A stretch of 64,000 nucleotides of DNA from Bog-950 sp964631835 (GTDB taxonomy: Bacteria > Bacteroidota > Bacteroidia > Chitinophagales > LD1). Below the pieces are notes generated by a model that was not told the origin of the DNA, did no database searches, and was given only the letters and a program-made list of their open reading frames with translations. The translations under genes and the position numbers were made by a program. The stretch is from positions 10,145 to 74,144 of the forward strand of contig CAZWAD010000018.1 in the NCBI GenBank assembly GCA_964631835.1. Reading direction: 5' to 3'. Shown piece after piece: positions 9,101-17,119 of the stretch; the stretch's first letter is position 1, and every line of letters begins with the position of its first letter.

Positions 9101-9859
9101 AACCTGAAACGCTTCCACAAAGGAGCTTTCTATTTAGCGGAACAACTAAACGTTGATATTGTTCCCGTGCTACTGCATGGAACAGGTGATACGATTCGCA
9201 AAGGAGATTTTATGGTGATGAACTCACACATGACAATGAAATTTCTTCCGCGCATTAAAGCTGGCGATAAAAGTTTTGGCGATGGATATGCGGAGCGTAC
9301 GAAAAATATATCGTGGTACTTTAAAGCTGAATTTGAAAAGCTGAAAGAAGAAAAAGAAACTCCGCGTTATTTCAGGCAGCGTTTGCGCATGAGTTATATT
9401 TATAAAGGACCTGAACTGGAATGGCTGGCGGTGAAAGAAAGCAGGAGAGAAAAATTTTATTCGGCACTCGATAAAGCCTTGCCTGAAAAAGGCATGATAA
9501 CTGAACTGGGTTGCGGGTATGGGTTTATCGCTTACATGCTTTCGTTCACCGGTTGGAGAAGAAACATTACAGGTATTGACGCAAGTGAAGAAAAAATTGA
9601 TGTGGCGAATAACTGTTTCTCGAAAAACAGCACTGTGAATTTTGTTTGTGCTGATGTAATGAATTATCCGTTAACAAAGAGCGATGGTTTTATCATTAAT
9701 CGAAAGAATTTACGGCTGAGTGAAGTGGAACTGAGCGGCTTAATTAAGAGGTGCAAAGATAAACTGAATGAAAACGGAGTGCTTGTAATTATAGATGGGA
9801 AAGTTCCAACTGCCTATTCTTTTGAAAAAGCCTGTGAAAGCGTGTTCGTTATGAAATAA
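6170..9859 (+). CDS. RND/MMPL exporter fused to a PlsC-type acyltransferase and a methyltransferase
   Basis: This 1229-residue protein has three parts. Residues 1 to about 840 are an MMPL/RND permease: TM1 near 17-36, a first periplasmic loop, a bundle of TM helices at about 265-420, TM7 near 430-450, a second loop, then TM8-12 with the intramembrane acidic pair D726-D727 in GLGDDFSIFITDG. Two further helices near 815-855 lead to a lysophospholipid acyltransferase domain with NHASFLD (H902, D906) and FPEGTR (968-973). The C-terminus (about 1100-1229) is a Rossmann methyltransferase with ELGCGYG at 1112 and GIDAS. Such exporter-acyltransferase combinations occur in flexirubin and aryl-polyene clusters, where they are thought to move and attach lipid-linked pigments at the outer membrane. 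No ketosynthase lies next to it, so substrate and role are inferred. Confidence 0.88.
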   Translation: MKQLLLAAYIFFQNRKTLFYSLTAFLFALLAFLASQIIIEEDINRLLPESGQTKQITGIFKSANFADKVIVKITARGETQPETLIALADSFETNLLQKHSAEIASLKKTVSDETALDIYNTVHNHLPIYLEQEDYNTIDSLIAPERVAQTMNENYSAVTSATGMILKKLIADDPVGISNIALRRLQQLQLDENYTLYDGYIMSNDLRSLFMFITLQSLSGETGKNIKLFAGFDQIITSLNPQKSSAEIFYYGNPVVAAGNAKQLRRDSLVTLSITVVLILLFVGFFFRKKSVPLIMMLPVLFGGVFALAVIALTRGSISSIAIGAGSVVLGIAVNYSLHFFSHYRHCGSVQQTISDLLSPMTIGSVTTVGSFLSLSFMQSQILNDFGLFAGLSLVGATFFALVFLPHFIPANLHALQNRHVQSQIEKLLNFKIKQKGILFPLIILLTGFLFYHARNVSFQTDLNSVNFMSEQTKNAQNEIDITQNDTSKLVFIAVNGNTEEEMLQNNEILLRQLHEAKSKGWVEKYSSFSRFIPSQKQQQEKIKRWNDFWTKQKKETLLAAVKREAAKAGFSPTAFQSFETLLAKEYVPVTGEYFAPVRQTFGSEYLIASENRQTVINAVQVNKTQRKLLYAELNKHPFTVVLDKQIITNKFVEIIVSDFNSILLLTSGLVFFALLISYGRLELTIITFLPMAISWIWILGIMSLIGLQFNLINIIISTFIFGLGDDFSIFITDGLTRKFKEGKETLVSHRVSIFLCAVTVLIGLGALLFAKHPALRSVALVSVIGIFCVVVIGQTLQPLLYNFFIQSRKEKGLPPWTIPTLLLFWIAFGYFVTVCLLATLVGYILIYLVPFPGKKKRKLFFHFLVCHALRVLTYMMVNVRKTHIGKENMDFSKPAIIIANHASFLDILVTVMQHPKLILLTNHWVYYSPVFGKVVQLADYYPVMQGAGAAIDKFADIVNDGYSIVVFPEGTRSPDGNLKRFHKGAFYLAEQLNVDIVPVLLHGTGDTIRKGDFMVMNSHMTMKFLPRIKAGDKSFGDGYAERTKNISWYFKAEFEKLKEEKETPRYFRQRLRMSYIYKGPELEWLAVKESRREKFYSALDKALPEKGMITELGCGYGFIAYMLSFTGWRRNITGIDASEEKIDVANNCFSKNSTVNFVCADVMNYPLTKSDGFIINRKNLRLSEVELSGLIKRCKDKLNENGVLVIIDGKVPTAYSFEKACESVFVMK

Positions 9860-9873
9860 TTGAAGCCTGTGAT

Positions 9874-10407
9874 TTATTTCATTCTCCTGATTTTTTGAGC
9901 ATACAGGCTGTCTTCGGCATAAGACCTGTGTATCTTGTTCAAATACCTCTGTTGTATTTTGCAATAACAGGCAATGTTATCTTTATACGATTCAAAAACC
10001 GCATGACCTTTTCGTTCGCCAACAACATAAGGGCATTGGTGGACTTTAATGCCGAACAAGTTGCGGTTATTAACGGCTATATCCGAAGTATAATTTCCAC
10101 TTTCAATCCGCGCCTGTGCAACAGCTACCGATGTCAGGACACACTTGTTTTTAACTAATTCTACTAAAACCGTGCTATCCGTGGGTACAATGTCGCCCGG
10201 CCTGTTTAACGAAAAACTGTACCCGGCTATACCAGTAGTAAGTGTTGGAGCTTTTAAACGGAACGCACATAAAAGCAGCGTCATTAAAAGCAGTGCATAA
10301 ACGATGCGGATTTTTTTAGGGGTAATAAACTGTTCTTTAAAACAAACGGAACAGTAATATCCATTTTTATAGTGCTTAACCGAACTATTGTGACAGGCTG
10401 ATTTCAT
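9874..10407 (-). CDS. Membrane-anchored glucosaminidase-domain protein
   Basis: The 177-residue protein starts with a cytosolic segment that has a possible zinc-knuckle (C5, H6, then YYCSVC). A single membrane helix follows at about 34-50 (IRIVYALLLMTLLLCAF), and then a C-terminal glucosaminidase (PF01832-like) domain. The domain shows VAQARIESGNYTSDIAVNNRNLFGIK with the expected catalytic Glu in RIES, HAVFESYKDNIACY, and the family ending YAEDSLYAQKI. Family members cleave N-acetylglucosaminyl bonds in peptidoglycan. It converges with the exporter gene (14 bp between stops). The N-terminal Cys motif before the anchor is unusual and may not bind metal. Confidence 0.8.
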   Translation of the reverse strand: MKSACHNSSVKHYKNGYYCSVCFKEQFITPKKIRIVYALLLMTLLLCAFRLKAPTLTTGIAGYSFSLNRPGDIVPTDSTVLVELVKNKCVLTSVAVAQARIESGNYTSDIAVNNRNLFGIKVHQCPYVVGERKGHAVFESYKDNIACYCKIQQRYLNKIHRSYAEDSLYAQKIRRMK

Positions 10408-10649
10408 AACTTTCTTGTTTAGTTGTTAATCGTCCTATTTCTCTGTTCTTCTTCCGGTTTTACTGTGTTGCTTCTGGTCTTCTTTTTAACATTTACTATT
10501 ACAAAAACGATAAGAATAAGGTAGGTCAGCCACCCTCTTTTGTCAAAGTATTAACGGTAATAAGGGGTAAAAAATTATATAAAAAGCCAATGAATATTGA
10601 GCTAATCAGTACGGGTTGTGTTTGAAACTTAGCAGGTTTTGTAAAGAAT

Positions 10650-11555
10650 TCAGTGTATTTCATCCTCACACCCTACAGAGCCGCGCTCGGTTTCGAGGGT
10701 CGCATGCTGAATATTGAGAAGAACCAGGTCCTGTTTTACCCGGTCTTTTAATTGTTGTTCTTCGGCTGAAGTCAGGGTTTCGTCAATGACCAAGTGGGCG
10801 GTCATTGCATTCACAGTAGTGCTCAAAGCCCAGATATGTATGTGGTGAATTTCCTTAACACCATTAACTTTCATTACTTCTTCTTTCATTCTCTCCATGT
10901 TTACATTTTTCGGAACGGCATCAAGTGATAAACGAAGGCTATCGGAAAGCAAACTCCAGGTGCTGTAAAGAATTACTGCCATTATCGCCAGACTGATAAC
11001 ACTATCCAGCCAATACCAATTGGTAAAGACAATAACTACACCAGTAACGACAACACCCAGTGAAACCAGCGCATCAGCCGCTAAATGCAGGTAAGCCCCT
11101 TTTATGTTCAGGTCTTTGTCCTTATCACGGAAAAAGAGGAGTGCTGAAATGGTATTAATTACAATGCCAACCCCTGCCACAACTGCAATAGCTTTGCCTT
11201 CCATAGGTTCGGGCTTAAGGAACCGTTGAACTGCCTCCACTCCAATGCTTCCAATCGCGATAAGTAGAATAACCGCATTAGCAAGAGCTACAAGGATGGT
11301 TGTTTTACTATACCCATAAGTAAAATGTTTGTCGGGCTTTACCCTCACCAAACGAAACGCTATCAACGAAAGCGCAAGTGCCGCTACATCACTTAAGTTA
11401 TGACCTGCATCTGTAAGAAGCGACAGTGAGTTGGTCAGGAATCCTGCAATCACTTCAACCACCACAAACAGAGAATTCAGCACGATGCCAACTATAAAAG
11501 CACGATTCAGCTCCTTTATCTCTGCTGCGTGTTCGTTATGATGATGATGCGCCAT
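10650..11555 (-). CDS. CDF-family zinc/cation efflux transporter (CzcD-like)
   Basis: About 301 residues form a six-helix cation diffusion facilitator. Metal-site motifs are visible in TM2 (LLTDAGHNLSDVAALAL) and TM5 (HLAADALVSLG), and there is a His-rich N-terminus (AHHHHNEH). The C-terminal cytoplasmic domain has HHIHIWALSTTVNAMTAHLVI, typical of zinc exporters. I chose the ATG at 11555, one base after the stop of the upstream membrane protein, because it starts with MAHHHHNEH; an in-frame ATG at 11576 would overlap the upstream gene. The pairing suggests a metal-handling unit. Confidence 0.92.
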   Translation of the reverse strand: MAHHHHNEHAAEIKELNRAFIVGIVLNSLFVVVEVIAGFLTNSLSLLTDAGHNLSDVAALALSLIAFRLVRVKPDKHFTYGYSKTTILVALANAVILLIAIGSIGVEAVQRFLKPEPMEGKAIAVVAGVGIVINTISALLFFRDKDKDLNIKGAYLHLAADALVSLGVVVTGVVIVFTNWYWLDSVISLAIMAVILYSTWSLLSDSLRLSLDAVPKNVNMERMKEEVMKVNGVKEIHHIHIWALSTTVNAMTAHLVIDETLTSAEEQQLKDRVKQDLVLLNIQHATLETERGSVGCEDEIH

Positions 11556-11556
11556 A

Positions 11557-12180
11557 TCAACTGATAAAAAAGGCAAGAATGCCTATTAGGATTAGTACGA
11601 CACCAATGATTACTTTTTCATTTTCCTCCAGCCAGCCAAAATTAAATTTCGCAATTCCTTTAAGCGCAATAGCTACAAGACCGACCATAGCCGAAACCGT
11701 AATCACAAGATAAACAAGCGAAACAATCAGAATTCCCTCCCAGCCGTAAGTACCGGCTGTGAAATAGTAGGACTCCAGTTCAATGCAAGGCGAAAAAAAC
11801 ATGCCAATACTGAGAGAAAAAATAATTGCCGGAACTGACGTTTTGTTTTCGGGAAGTTTTCCAAAATGGTTATGCTTGTGGTGATGGAAGAAAAACTGCT
11901 TTCCGATGTAAAAAATGCCCAGCCCTACTAAAATAACAGGAGCAATAACCCTCGATATCCACCAGTAAGATGAAGAAAGCGTATAACCAGCCCATCCCAC
12001 TGCAATACCAATGAGAATAGTACTTGCAATGTGAGCAATACCGCTTAAAGCGGTAGCCCAAAGTGTAGTGCTTCTGCTCCATTTCTCTGCCCGGCTGATA
12101 GCAACTATCGGTAGCCAGTGATTGGGGATCAGGGCGTGAACAATACTCAATAAAATGCTGCTGAAAATAACCTGTAACAC
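11557..12180 (-). CDS. Integral membrane protein, probable heavy-metal transport family
   Basis: The 207-residue protein has about six membrane helices, starting LQVIFSSILLSIVHALIPNHWLPIVAIS. A cytoplasmic His cluster (FFFHHHKHNHFG) follows the third helix, and a conserved-looking FFSPCIELESYYF lies in the fourth. The pattern resembles the broad LysE/TauE/NicO-like group of small metal or solute exporters, but I cannot place it in one family. Translation probably starts at GTG 12180. It ends 1 bp before the CDF gene, so the two are very likely co-translated. The His cluster supports a metal ligand role. Confidence 0.7.
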   Translation of the reverse strand: MLQVIFSSILLSIVHALIPNHWLPIVAISRAEKWSRSTTLWATALSGIAHIASTILIGIAVGWAGYTLSSSYWWISRVIAPVILVGLGIFYIGKQFFFHHHKHNHFGKLPENKTSVPAIIFSLSIGMFFSPCIELESYYFTAGTYGWEGILIVSLVYLVITVSAMVGLVAIALKGIAKFNFGWLEENEKVIIGVVLILIGILAFFIS

Positions 12181-12207
12181 GGATGAAAAATAATGATTAG
12201 TTCGTTC

Positions 12208-12882
12208 CTAATCGCTGTTTTTGTTTTCGATAACAATGACAAACTCTCCCTTAGGTTCTTTCTTTCTAAAATGAGCAAGCAGTTCATCAGCCGTACCGCG
12301 AACTGTTTCCTCAAACATTTTAGAAATTTCTCTGGAGGCAGATACTTTTCTTTCGCTGCCGATATGTTGCTTTAATTCCTCCAGAAGTTTTACGACCCGG
12401 AAAGGCGATTCATACAGAATAGCAGTTCTTTTTTCCTGAGCAATTTCTTTCAGCCTGGTTTGCCTGCCTTTTTTGTGCGGAAGAAACCCGATGAAAACAA
12501 ATTCGCCTGTATCAAAACCGGAATTAACCAAAGCAGGAACAAACGCTGTACCACCCGGCAAACACTCAACAGTAATATTTTGCGCAATACACTCTGTAAT
12601 CAGAATTTGCCCGGGGTCTGAGATTCCCGGTGTTCCCCCGTCACTCACTAACGCAATCTTTATTCCTGATTTTAATTTTTCAGTAATTGAGGCAATCGTT
12701 TTGTGCTCATTAAATTTATGATAAGCAAACAGTTGTTTTTGAATTTGATAATGAGCAAGAAGTTTTTTGGTTTGGCGCGTATCTTCAGCAAGAATCAAAT
12801 CTACTTCCCTCAAAACACGAATAGCGCGAAAGGTTATGTCCTCCAGATTTCCGATTGGAGTGGGAACTATGAAGAGTTTCAT
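12208..12882 (-). CDS. rsmI: 16S rRNA (cytidine-1402-2'-O) methyltransferase
   Basis: From the ATG at 12882 the protein is 224 residues, starting MKLFIVPTPIGNLEDITFRA, the typical RsmI N-terminus. Other landmarks are LILAEDTRQTKKLL, ALVSDGGTPGISDPG (SAM-binding loop of the tetrapyrrole-methylase fold), CLPGGTAFVPALVNSG, FIGFLPHKKGRQ and ILYESPFRV. The enzyme 2'-O-methylates C1402 of 16S rRNA with RsmH. An ATG 24 bp further upstream adds MPTVNCQP; that extension comes from a GACAGTTGACAGTTGG-type interspersed repeat and is unlikely to be native. Confidence 0.95.
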   Translation of the reverse strand: MKLFIVPTPIGNLEDITFRAIRVLREVDLILAEDTRQTKKLLAHYQIQKQLFAYHKFNEHKTIASITEKLKSGIKIALVSDGGTPGISDPGQILITECIAQNITVECLPGGTAFVPALVNSGFDTGEFVFIGFLPHKKGRQTRLKEIAQEKRTAILYESPFRVVKLLEELKQHIGSERKVSASREISKMFEETVRGTADELLAHFRKKEPKGEFVIVIENKNSD

Positions 12883-12948
12883 TGGCTGACAGTTGACAGT
12901 TGGCAATCAACGGCTGAAACAACCAACTGCAAAAAGCTCATGGGAGAA

Positions 12949-13200
12949 TTATTCCTGATGAACTTCATATTTATAGCCTTCCATAATCGGGTTGGCTAAA
13001 AGTTTCTTGCAGGCTTCTTCCACTTTGGCATTGGCTTCTTCCTTTGAAGCAGCGTTCAGGCTAATGGTAATGTGCTTTCCGATTCGTACATCGGCAACTT
13101 CATTAAAATTCATTTTTTGCAGACCGTGAGCAACGGCTTTCCCCTGCGGGTCTAATAGCTCTTTTAGAGGCATTACATCTATCTCGGCTCTGAAATTCAT
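12949..13200 (-). CDS. purS: Phosphoribosylformylglycinamidine synthase, PurS subunit
   Basis: This 83-residue protein, MNFRAEIDVMPLKELLDPQGKAV, carries the PurS signature (VMPKxxxLDPQGxAV, then ADVRIGKHITISL). PurS bridges PurL and PurQ in the three-subunit FGAM synthase of purine synthesis. Many Bacteroidota instead use a single long PurL, so its presence implies a split PurLQS enzyme here. The ATG overlaps the pssA stop (ATGA), so the genes are translationally coupled. Confidence 0.92.
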   Translation of the reverse strand: MNFRAEIDVMPLKELLDPQGKAVAHGLQKMNFNEVADVRIGKHITISLNAASKEEANAKVEEACKKLLANPIMEGYKYEVHQE

Positions 13201-13946
13201 TTTTTAAAAAATTTAAGTGTGATTGAAAAAACGGTGTAAAGTACAATGATTAAACAAACCGCTGCGAATTTAAGTGTTGCCAGCAAAATCGCTGAAAGAA
13301 AAATAAACACATAACGTGCTTCATTACCTTTCCATTTAAACGATTTAAACTTAAATGCCAGCATCGGAATATCGGTAAGCATGAGAACGGAAAGGAGGGC
13401 AACAGTACCATATAAAACTTTACCACTGAAGACAAATGCACTCATACCATACGAATTATCCAGAGCCAGGAGCAATATCCCAACTACGAAAATGGTTGCT
13501 GCTGGAGTAGCCAGTCCGTGAAAACTATCGGTCTGTCTTTTGTCTAAATTGAACTTAGCTAACCGCAATGCCGCAAAGAGAGTCATGATAAAAGCGGGAG
13601 CCGAATAAAGATAGATACGTGTAAAAGAGTAAGGAAATTCTGCCGATTCAAACTTCTGAAACAGAAGCTGGAAAATAATTGCACCGGGAACCACTCCGAA
13701 GCTAACTACATCAGCAAGTGAATCGAGCTGCATACCTATTTCTGTAGAGCCTTTTGTAAAGCGGGCAGCAAGTCCGTCTAAAAAATCGGCTACAAGGGAA
13801 AACAGCACACAATACGGAACCCATTCCATCTGGTAATTGAAAAGAAAAACAATAGCCAAACAACCTGAAAAAAGGTTGATGAGGGTAAGGATGTTTGGAA
13901 GACTGAACAGCTGAAAAATGTTCGGGCGCGTTTCATTGTTGGCCAT
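13197..13946 (-). CDS. pssA: CDP-diacylglycerol-serine O-phosphatidyltransferase
   Basis: The 249-residue membrane protein has the CDP-alcohol phosphatidyltransferase motif DGLAARFTKGSTEIGMQLD (D-G-x2-A-R-x8-G-x3-D, then SLAD). It starts with PNIFQLFSLPNILTLINLFSGCLAIVF, as usual for bacterial type II phosphatidylserine synthases, and has about seven membrane helices. It makes phosphatidylserine, the precursor of phosphatidylethanolamine. It lies 7 bp after the aminopeptidase stop in the same operon and overlaps purS. Confidence 0.93.
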   Translation of the reverse strand: MANNETRPNIFQLFSLPNILTLINLFSGCLAIVFLFNYQMEWVPYCVLFSLVADFLDGLAARFTKGSTEIGMQLDSLADVVSFGVVPGAIIFQLLFQKFESAEFPYSFTRIYLYSAPAFIMTLFAALRLAKFNLDKRQTDSFHGLATPAATIFVVGILLLALDNSYGMSAFVFSGKVLYGTVALLSVLMLTDIPMLAFKFKSFKWKGNEARYVFIFLSAILLATLKFAAVCLIIVLYTVFSITLKFFKK

Positions 13947-13953
13947 GAAGTAA

Positions 13954-15249
13954 TTAATTTATACTGTTCATAAACTCCTCAATCTCCTCCGCCTCGACAG
14001 GAATATCCGCCATCAGGTCAACAGGTTTGTCTTTTGTAACAAGAATATTGTTTTCAATTCGTATCCCGATTTTTTCTTCGCGGATATAAATTCCCGGTTC
14101 GCAGGTAAGCACTGCCCCGGCTTTTAATTTTTCAAACCGGTTTCCCACATCATGAACATCGAGCCCGAGAAAATGAGCCGTGCCATGAGGGAAATATTTT
14201 TTGTATGCCGGTTTGTCTTTGTCTTGTTTGGCGATGTCACTTTTCTTCAGCAGGCGAAGTCGCAGCAATTCCGCTTCCATAATTTTTCTCACTTCATTAT
14301 TCAAATCATTCAACACCGTTCCGGCAGTCATCATTTTCGCGGCCTGCTGATGAACGCGAAGAACTGCATTGTAAATATTTTTCTGTCGCCTGGTAAATTT
14401 ACCGCTCACGGGAACGGTGCGCGTAAGGTCGGCATTGTAGTTGGCATATTCAGCTCCGCAATCCATTAAAAGCAAATCGCCCGCTTTGCATTGTGCATCA
14501 TTTGAAATATAGTGGAGAACACAGGCGTTCTCACCGGTTGCTACAATGGGGTCGTAGGCATGTCCGGTTCCGCGGTTGATAATATATTCATGAGTTAGTT
14601 CCGCTTCGACTTCATATTCCCAGACTCCCGGCTTAATAAATTTCAGCGCGCGCAGAAATCCCTTGCGGGTAATATCAATAGCTTCTTTAAGCAGTTTAAT
14701 TTCTTCAGCACTTTTTACAGCTCTCAGCTGGTGAAGTATGGGAGCTGAACGCTCGTATTTATGCAGCGGAAAATTGCCGAGCACTTTGCGGGCAAACTTC
14801 ACTTCACTGGCTTCGCCCATCGAAATGCTGCGGTCATGCTCGTTAGCGTTCAGGTAAACATGCGAAGCGTAATGCATCAGCATGTTGAATATATCTTCAA
14901 ATGTATCACTAGTAAGCACAGTTTCAACTCCCGACAGTTTTGAAGCCTCGTCTGTAGTGTGCTTTTTACCTTCCCAAATCATTATCAGTTCGCTGGTTTT
15001 CCTTACAAAAAGCACTTCGCGGTATTTCTGTTCGGGAGCATCAGGAAAAAGAATCAGGAAAGTTTCTTCCTGGTCAATACCGCAGAGGTAAAACAAATCG
15101 GGATTCTGGCGCCATATATAAGCTGCATCGGCACTGCGCGTAACTATTTCATTGCTTACAAAAACAGCAATTGAATTTTTCTTCATCTGTTTGGAAAAAT
15201 TCTTCCTGTTGAGCTTAAACAACTCAGGATTTATGGGCGCATAACGCAT
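13954..15249 (-). CDS. pepP: Xaa-Pro aminopeptidase (M24 metallopeptidase)
   Basis: The 431-residue protein has an N-terminal creatinase-like domain (KNSIAVFVSNEIVTRSADAAYIWRQNPDLFYLCGI) and a C-terminal pita-bread peptidase domain. Metal ligands are visible in LLMDCGAEYANYNADLTRTVPVSG (two Asp), FPHGTAHFLGLDVHD (His), CEPGIYI (Glu) and GIRIENNILV (Glu). It removes N-terminal residues preceding proline and is probably cytoplasmic. It is the first gene of a six-gene minus-strand run ending at the CDF transporter. Confidence 0.95.
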   Translation of the reverse strand: MRYAPINPELFKLNRKNFSKQMKKNSIAVFVSNEIVTRSADAAYIWRQNPDLFYLCGIDQEETFLILFPDAPEQKYREVLFVRKTSELIMIWEGKKHTTDEASKLSGVETVLTSDTFEDIFNMLMHYASHVYLNANEHDRSISMGEASEVKFARKVLGNFPLHKYERSAPILHQLRAVKSAEEIKLLKEAIDITRKGFLRALKFIKPGVWEYEVEAELTHEYIINRGTGHAYDPIVATGENACVLHYISNDAQCKAGDLLLMDCGAEYANYNADLTRTVPVSGKFTRRQKNIYNAVLRVHQQAAKMMTAGTVLNDLNNEVRKIMEAELLRLRLLKKSDIAKQDKDKPAYKKYFPHGTAHFLGLDVHDVGNRFEKLKAGAVLTCEPGIYIREEKIGIRIENNILVTKDKPVDLMADIPVEAEEIEEFMNSIN

Positions 15250-15269
15250 AAGCTTTTAACGTGTTTCGG

Positions 15270-15278
15270 GCGAATGTA
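15270..15278 (-). promoter_or_regulatory. Putative -7 element TACATTCGC of the aminopeptidase operon
   Basis: On the minus strand TACATTCGCCC lies 20 nt before the ATG at 15249. It matches the recurring TAnnTTCGC box of this window. No clear -33 element was found. Confidence 0.45.
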
Positions 15279-15352
15279 AATGAAATATAAACAGAGCGAA
15301 ATTTTAGGCGTAAATTCACTCTGGAATCGTTTTTATGATTCGATTCTTAATT

Positions 15353-15360
15353 TATTTTTG
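15353..15360 (+). promoter_or_regulatory. -7 element TATTTTTG of pckA
   Basis: An exact match to the Bacteroidota -7 consensus TAnnTTTG lies 35 nt before the pckA ATG. The upstream -33 region is T-rich but lacks a clean TTTG. Confidence 0.6.
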
Positions 15361-15395
15361 CCGCCTTTCAATTGCGATAAAAAATTTCTGCCGGT

Positions 15396-17021
15396 ATGAA
15401 TGTTGTTGGTCCGAAGAACCCCTCTGCAAGTCTTGAATCTCTTGGAATAAAGAACACGCAAACGCAATTCTGGAACCTTACTGCCGGACAGTTAATCGAA
15501 GAAACAGTAAAAAGAAAACAGGGAGTAATCACAGATACAGGCGCGCTTGCCGTTGATACAGGCGAATTTACCGGACGCGTTCCAAAAGATAAGTTTATTG
15601 TAAAGGATGATAACACCAAAGATTCGGTAGATTGGGGTGGGTTCAATAATCCCGTTTCGCCCGAAGTTTTTGAAAAACTTTACAATAAAATAACCGGGTA
15701 TTTTGAAGGCAAGGATGTTTTTGTACGCGATTGCTATGCCTGTGCCGATGAAAAATTCCGATTGAACGTTCGGGTAATTACCGAATACCCCTGGGCTAAT
15801 TTGTTTGCATACAATATGTTTCTTCGTCCCGAAACGGACGAATTAAATTCAATAGAACCCGACTGGTTGGTGATTCAGGCGCCCGGACTGAAATGCGATG
15901 GCACAAAAGACGGTGTCCGCCAGCATAACTTCTCCGTTATCAATTTCACCAAGAGGATTGCGATTATTGGCGGCACAGCATATACAGGTGAAATCAAAAA
16001 GGGAATTTTTACCGTTCTGAATTATGTATTGCCGCATGAGAAGAATGTCCTCTCTATGCATTGCTCGGCAAATGCCGGTAAGAGTGGCGATGTTGCCCTC
16101 TTCTTCGGTTTAAGCGGCACCGGTAAAACCACTCTTTCTGCCGACCCCAACCGCCCGCTGATTGGCGATGACGAGCATGGCTGGCACGGTAATTCAGTTT
16201 TCAATTTTGAAGGAGGCTGTTATGCCAAAACCATTGACTTGTCTGCCGAAAAAGAACCTGATATTTACCGCGCTATCCGCAAAGGGGCTATTTTAGAGAA
16301 CGTAGGTTTTTATCCCGGAACTAATACCGTTAACTTTTCCGATAAAACAAAAACTGAAAACACCCGCGTTTCGTACCCCATCCATTTTATTGACAATGCG
16401 CTGAAAAAATCTGTAGGCGGTGCGCCTAAAAATATTTTCTTTCTTACTTACGATGCTTTTGGCGTTCTGCCTCCCATTTCAAAACTTTCGGTGGGGCAGG
16501 CCATGTATTTCTTCCTTTCAGGTTTCACCTCGAAAGTTGCAGGAACTGAGGCAGGAGTTACCGAGCCGCAGGCTACATTTTCAACCTGCTTTGGAGCTCC
16601 TTTTTTACCCCTTCAGCCTACAAAATATGCCGCACTTCTTGGCGAAAAACTCCGGGGCTCAAACATCTGTGTATGGCTTTTGAATACCGGTTATACAGGC
16701 GGAGTTTACGGAGTTGGAAAAAGAATGAGCCTGCCGCATACCCGCTCCCTGATTACCGAAGCCCTGAACGGAGACCTGGATAAAGTGAATTATGAAACCC
16801 ACCCTGTTTTCGGAGTTTCGATGCCGAAAAGCTGTCCACACGTTCCTGCTGAAATCCTGAATCCGAGGAGCGCCTGGAAGAATAAAGAGGAATATGATGT
16901 GAAAGCAAACGAGTTGGCTGCTGCTTTCAACAAGAACTTCGAAAAGTTTGCCGCTAAAGCCGAAAAGGAAATTTTAGACGCAGCTCCTAAAGTAAGCGAG
17001 CCGGAAAACGCCAGGCATTAA
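15396..17021 (+). CDS. pckA: Phosphoenolpyruvate carboxykinase (ATP)
   Basis: The 541-residue enzyme has the kinase-1a P-loop GLSGTGKTTLSADPNRPLIGDDEHGW. Other landmarks are IIGGTAYTGEIKKGIF, the FNFEGGCYAKTIDLS metal-binding segment and FLSGFTSKVAGTEAGVTEPQATFSTCFGAPF. It converts oxaloacetate and ATP to PEP for gluconeogenesis. Length and motifs are those of the ATP-dependent family, not the GTP family. It is probably monocistronic; a 41-bp tandem array begins about 100 bp after the stop. Confidence 0.98.
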   Translation: MNVVGPKNPSASLESLGIKNTQTQFWNLTAGQLIEETVKRKQGVITDTGALAVDTGEFTGRVPKDKFIVKDDNTKDSVDWGGFNNPVSPEVFEKLYNKITGYFEGKDVFVRDCYACADEKFRLNVRVITEYPWANLFAYNMFLRPETDELNSIEPDWLVIQAPGLKCDGTKDGVRQHNFSVINFTKRIAIIGGTAYTGEIKKGIFTVLNYVLPHEKNVLSMHCSANAGKSGDVALFFGLSGTGKTTLSADPNRPLIGDDEHGWHGNSVFNFEGGCYAKTIDLSAEKEPDIYRAIRKGAILENVGFYPGTNTVNFSDKTKTENTRVSYPIHFIDNALKKSVGGAPKNIFFLTYDAFGVLPPISKLSVGQAMYFFLSGFTSKVAGTEAGVTEPQATFSTCFGAPFLPLQPTKYAALLGEKLRGSNICVWLLNTGYTGGVYGVGKRMSLPHTRSLITEALNGDLDKVNYETHPVFGVSMPKSCPHVPAEILNPRSAWKNKEEYDVKANELAAAFNKNFEKFAAKAEKEILDAAPKVSEPENARH

Positions 17022-17119
17022 GGGTTAACTCAACGCCAAAAGAGGCGTGGCAATACCGGAGTAAGCCCTGCCTTCCAACCTTCTGCCATAAGCATAGCTT
17101 TATATTGGAGTTTCTTAAC
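17022..17119. other. Short spacer between pckA and the 41-bp array
   Basis: No gene seen. It leads directly into the tandem array that occupies most of the 558-bp space between the convergent genes pckA and the RhlE-type helicase. Confidence 0.5.

Noticed and set aside
15270..15395. A riboswitch or attenuator upstream of pckA
   Set aside because: The leader after the TATTTTTG box is only about 28 nt and shows no stable hairpin, too short for a known riboswitch.
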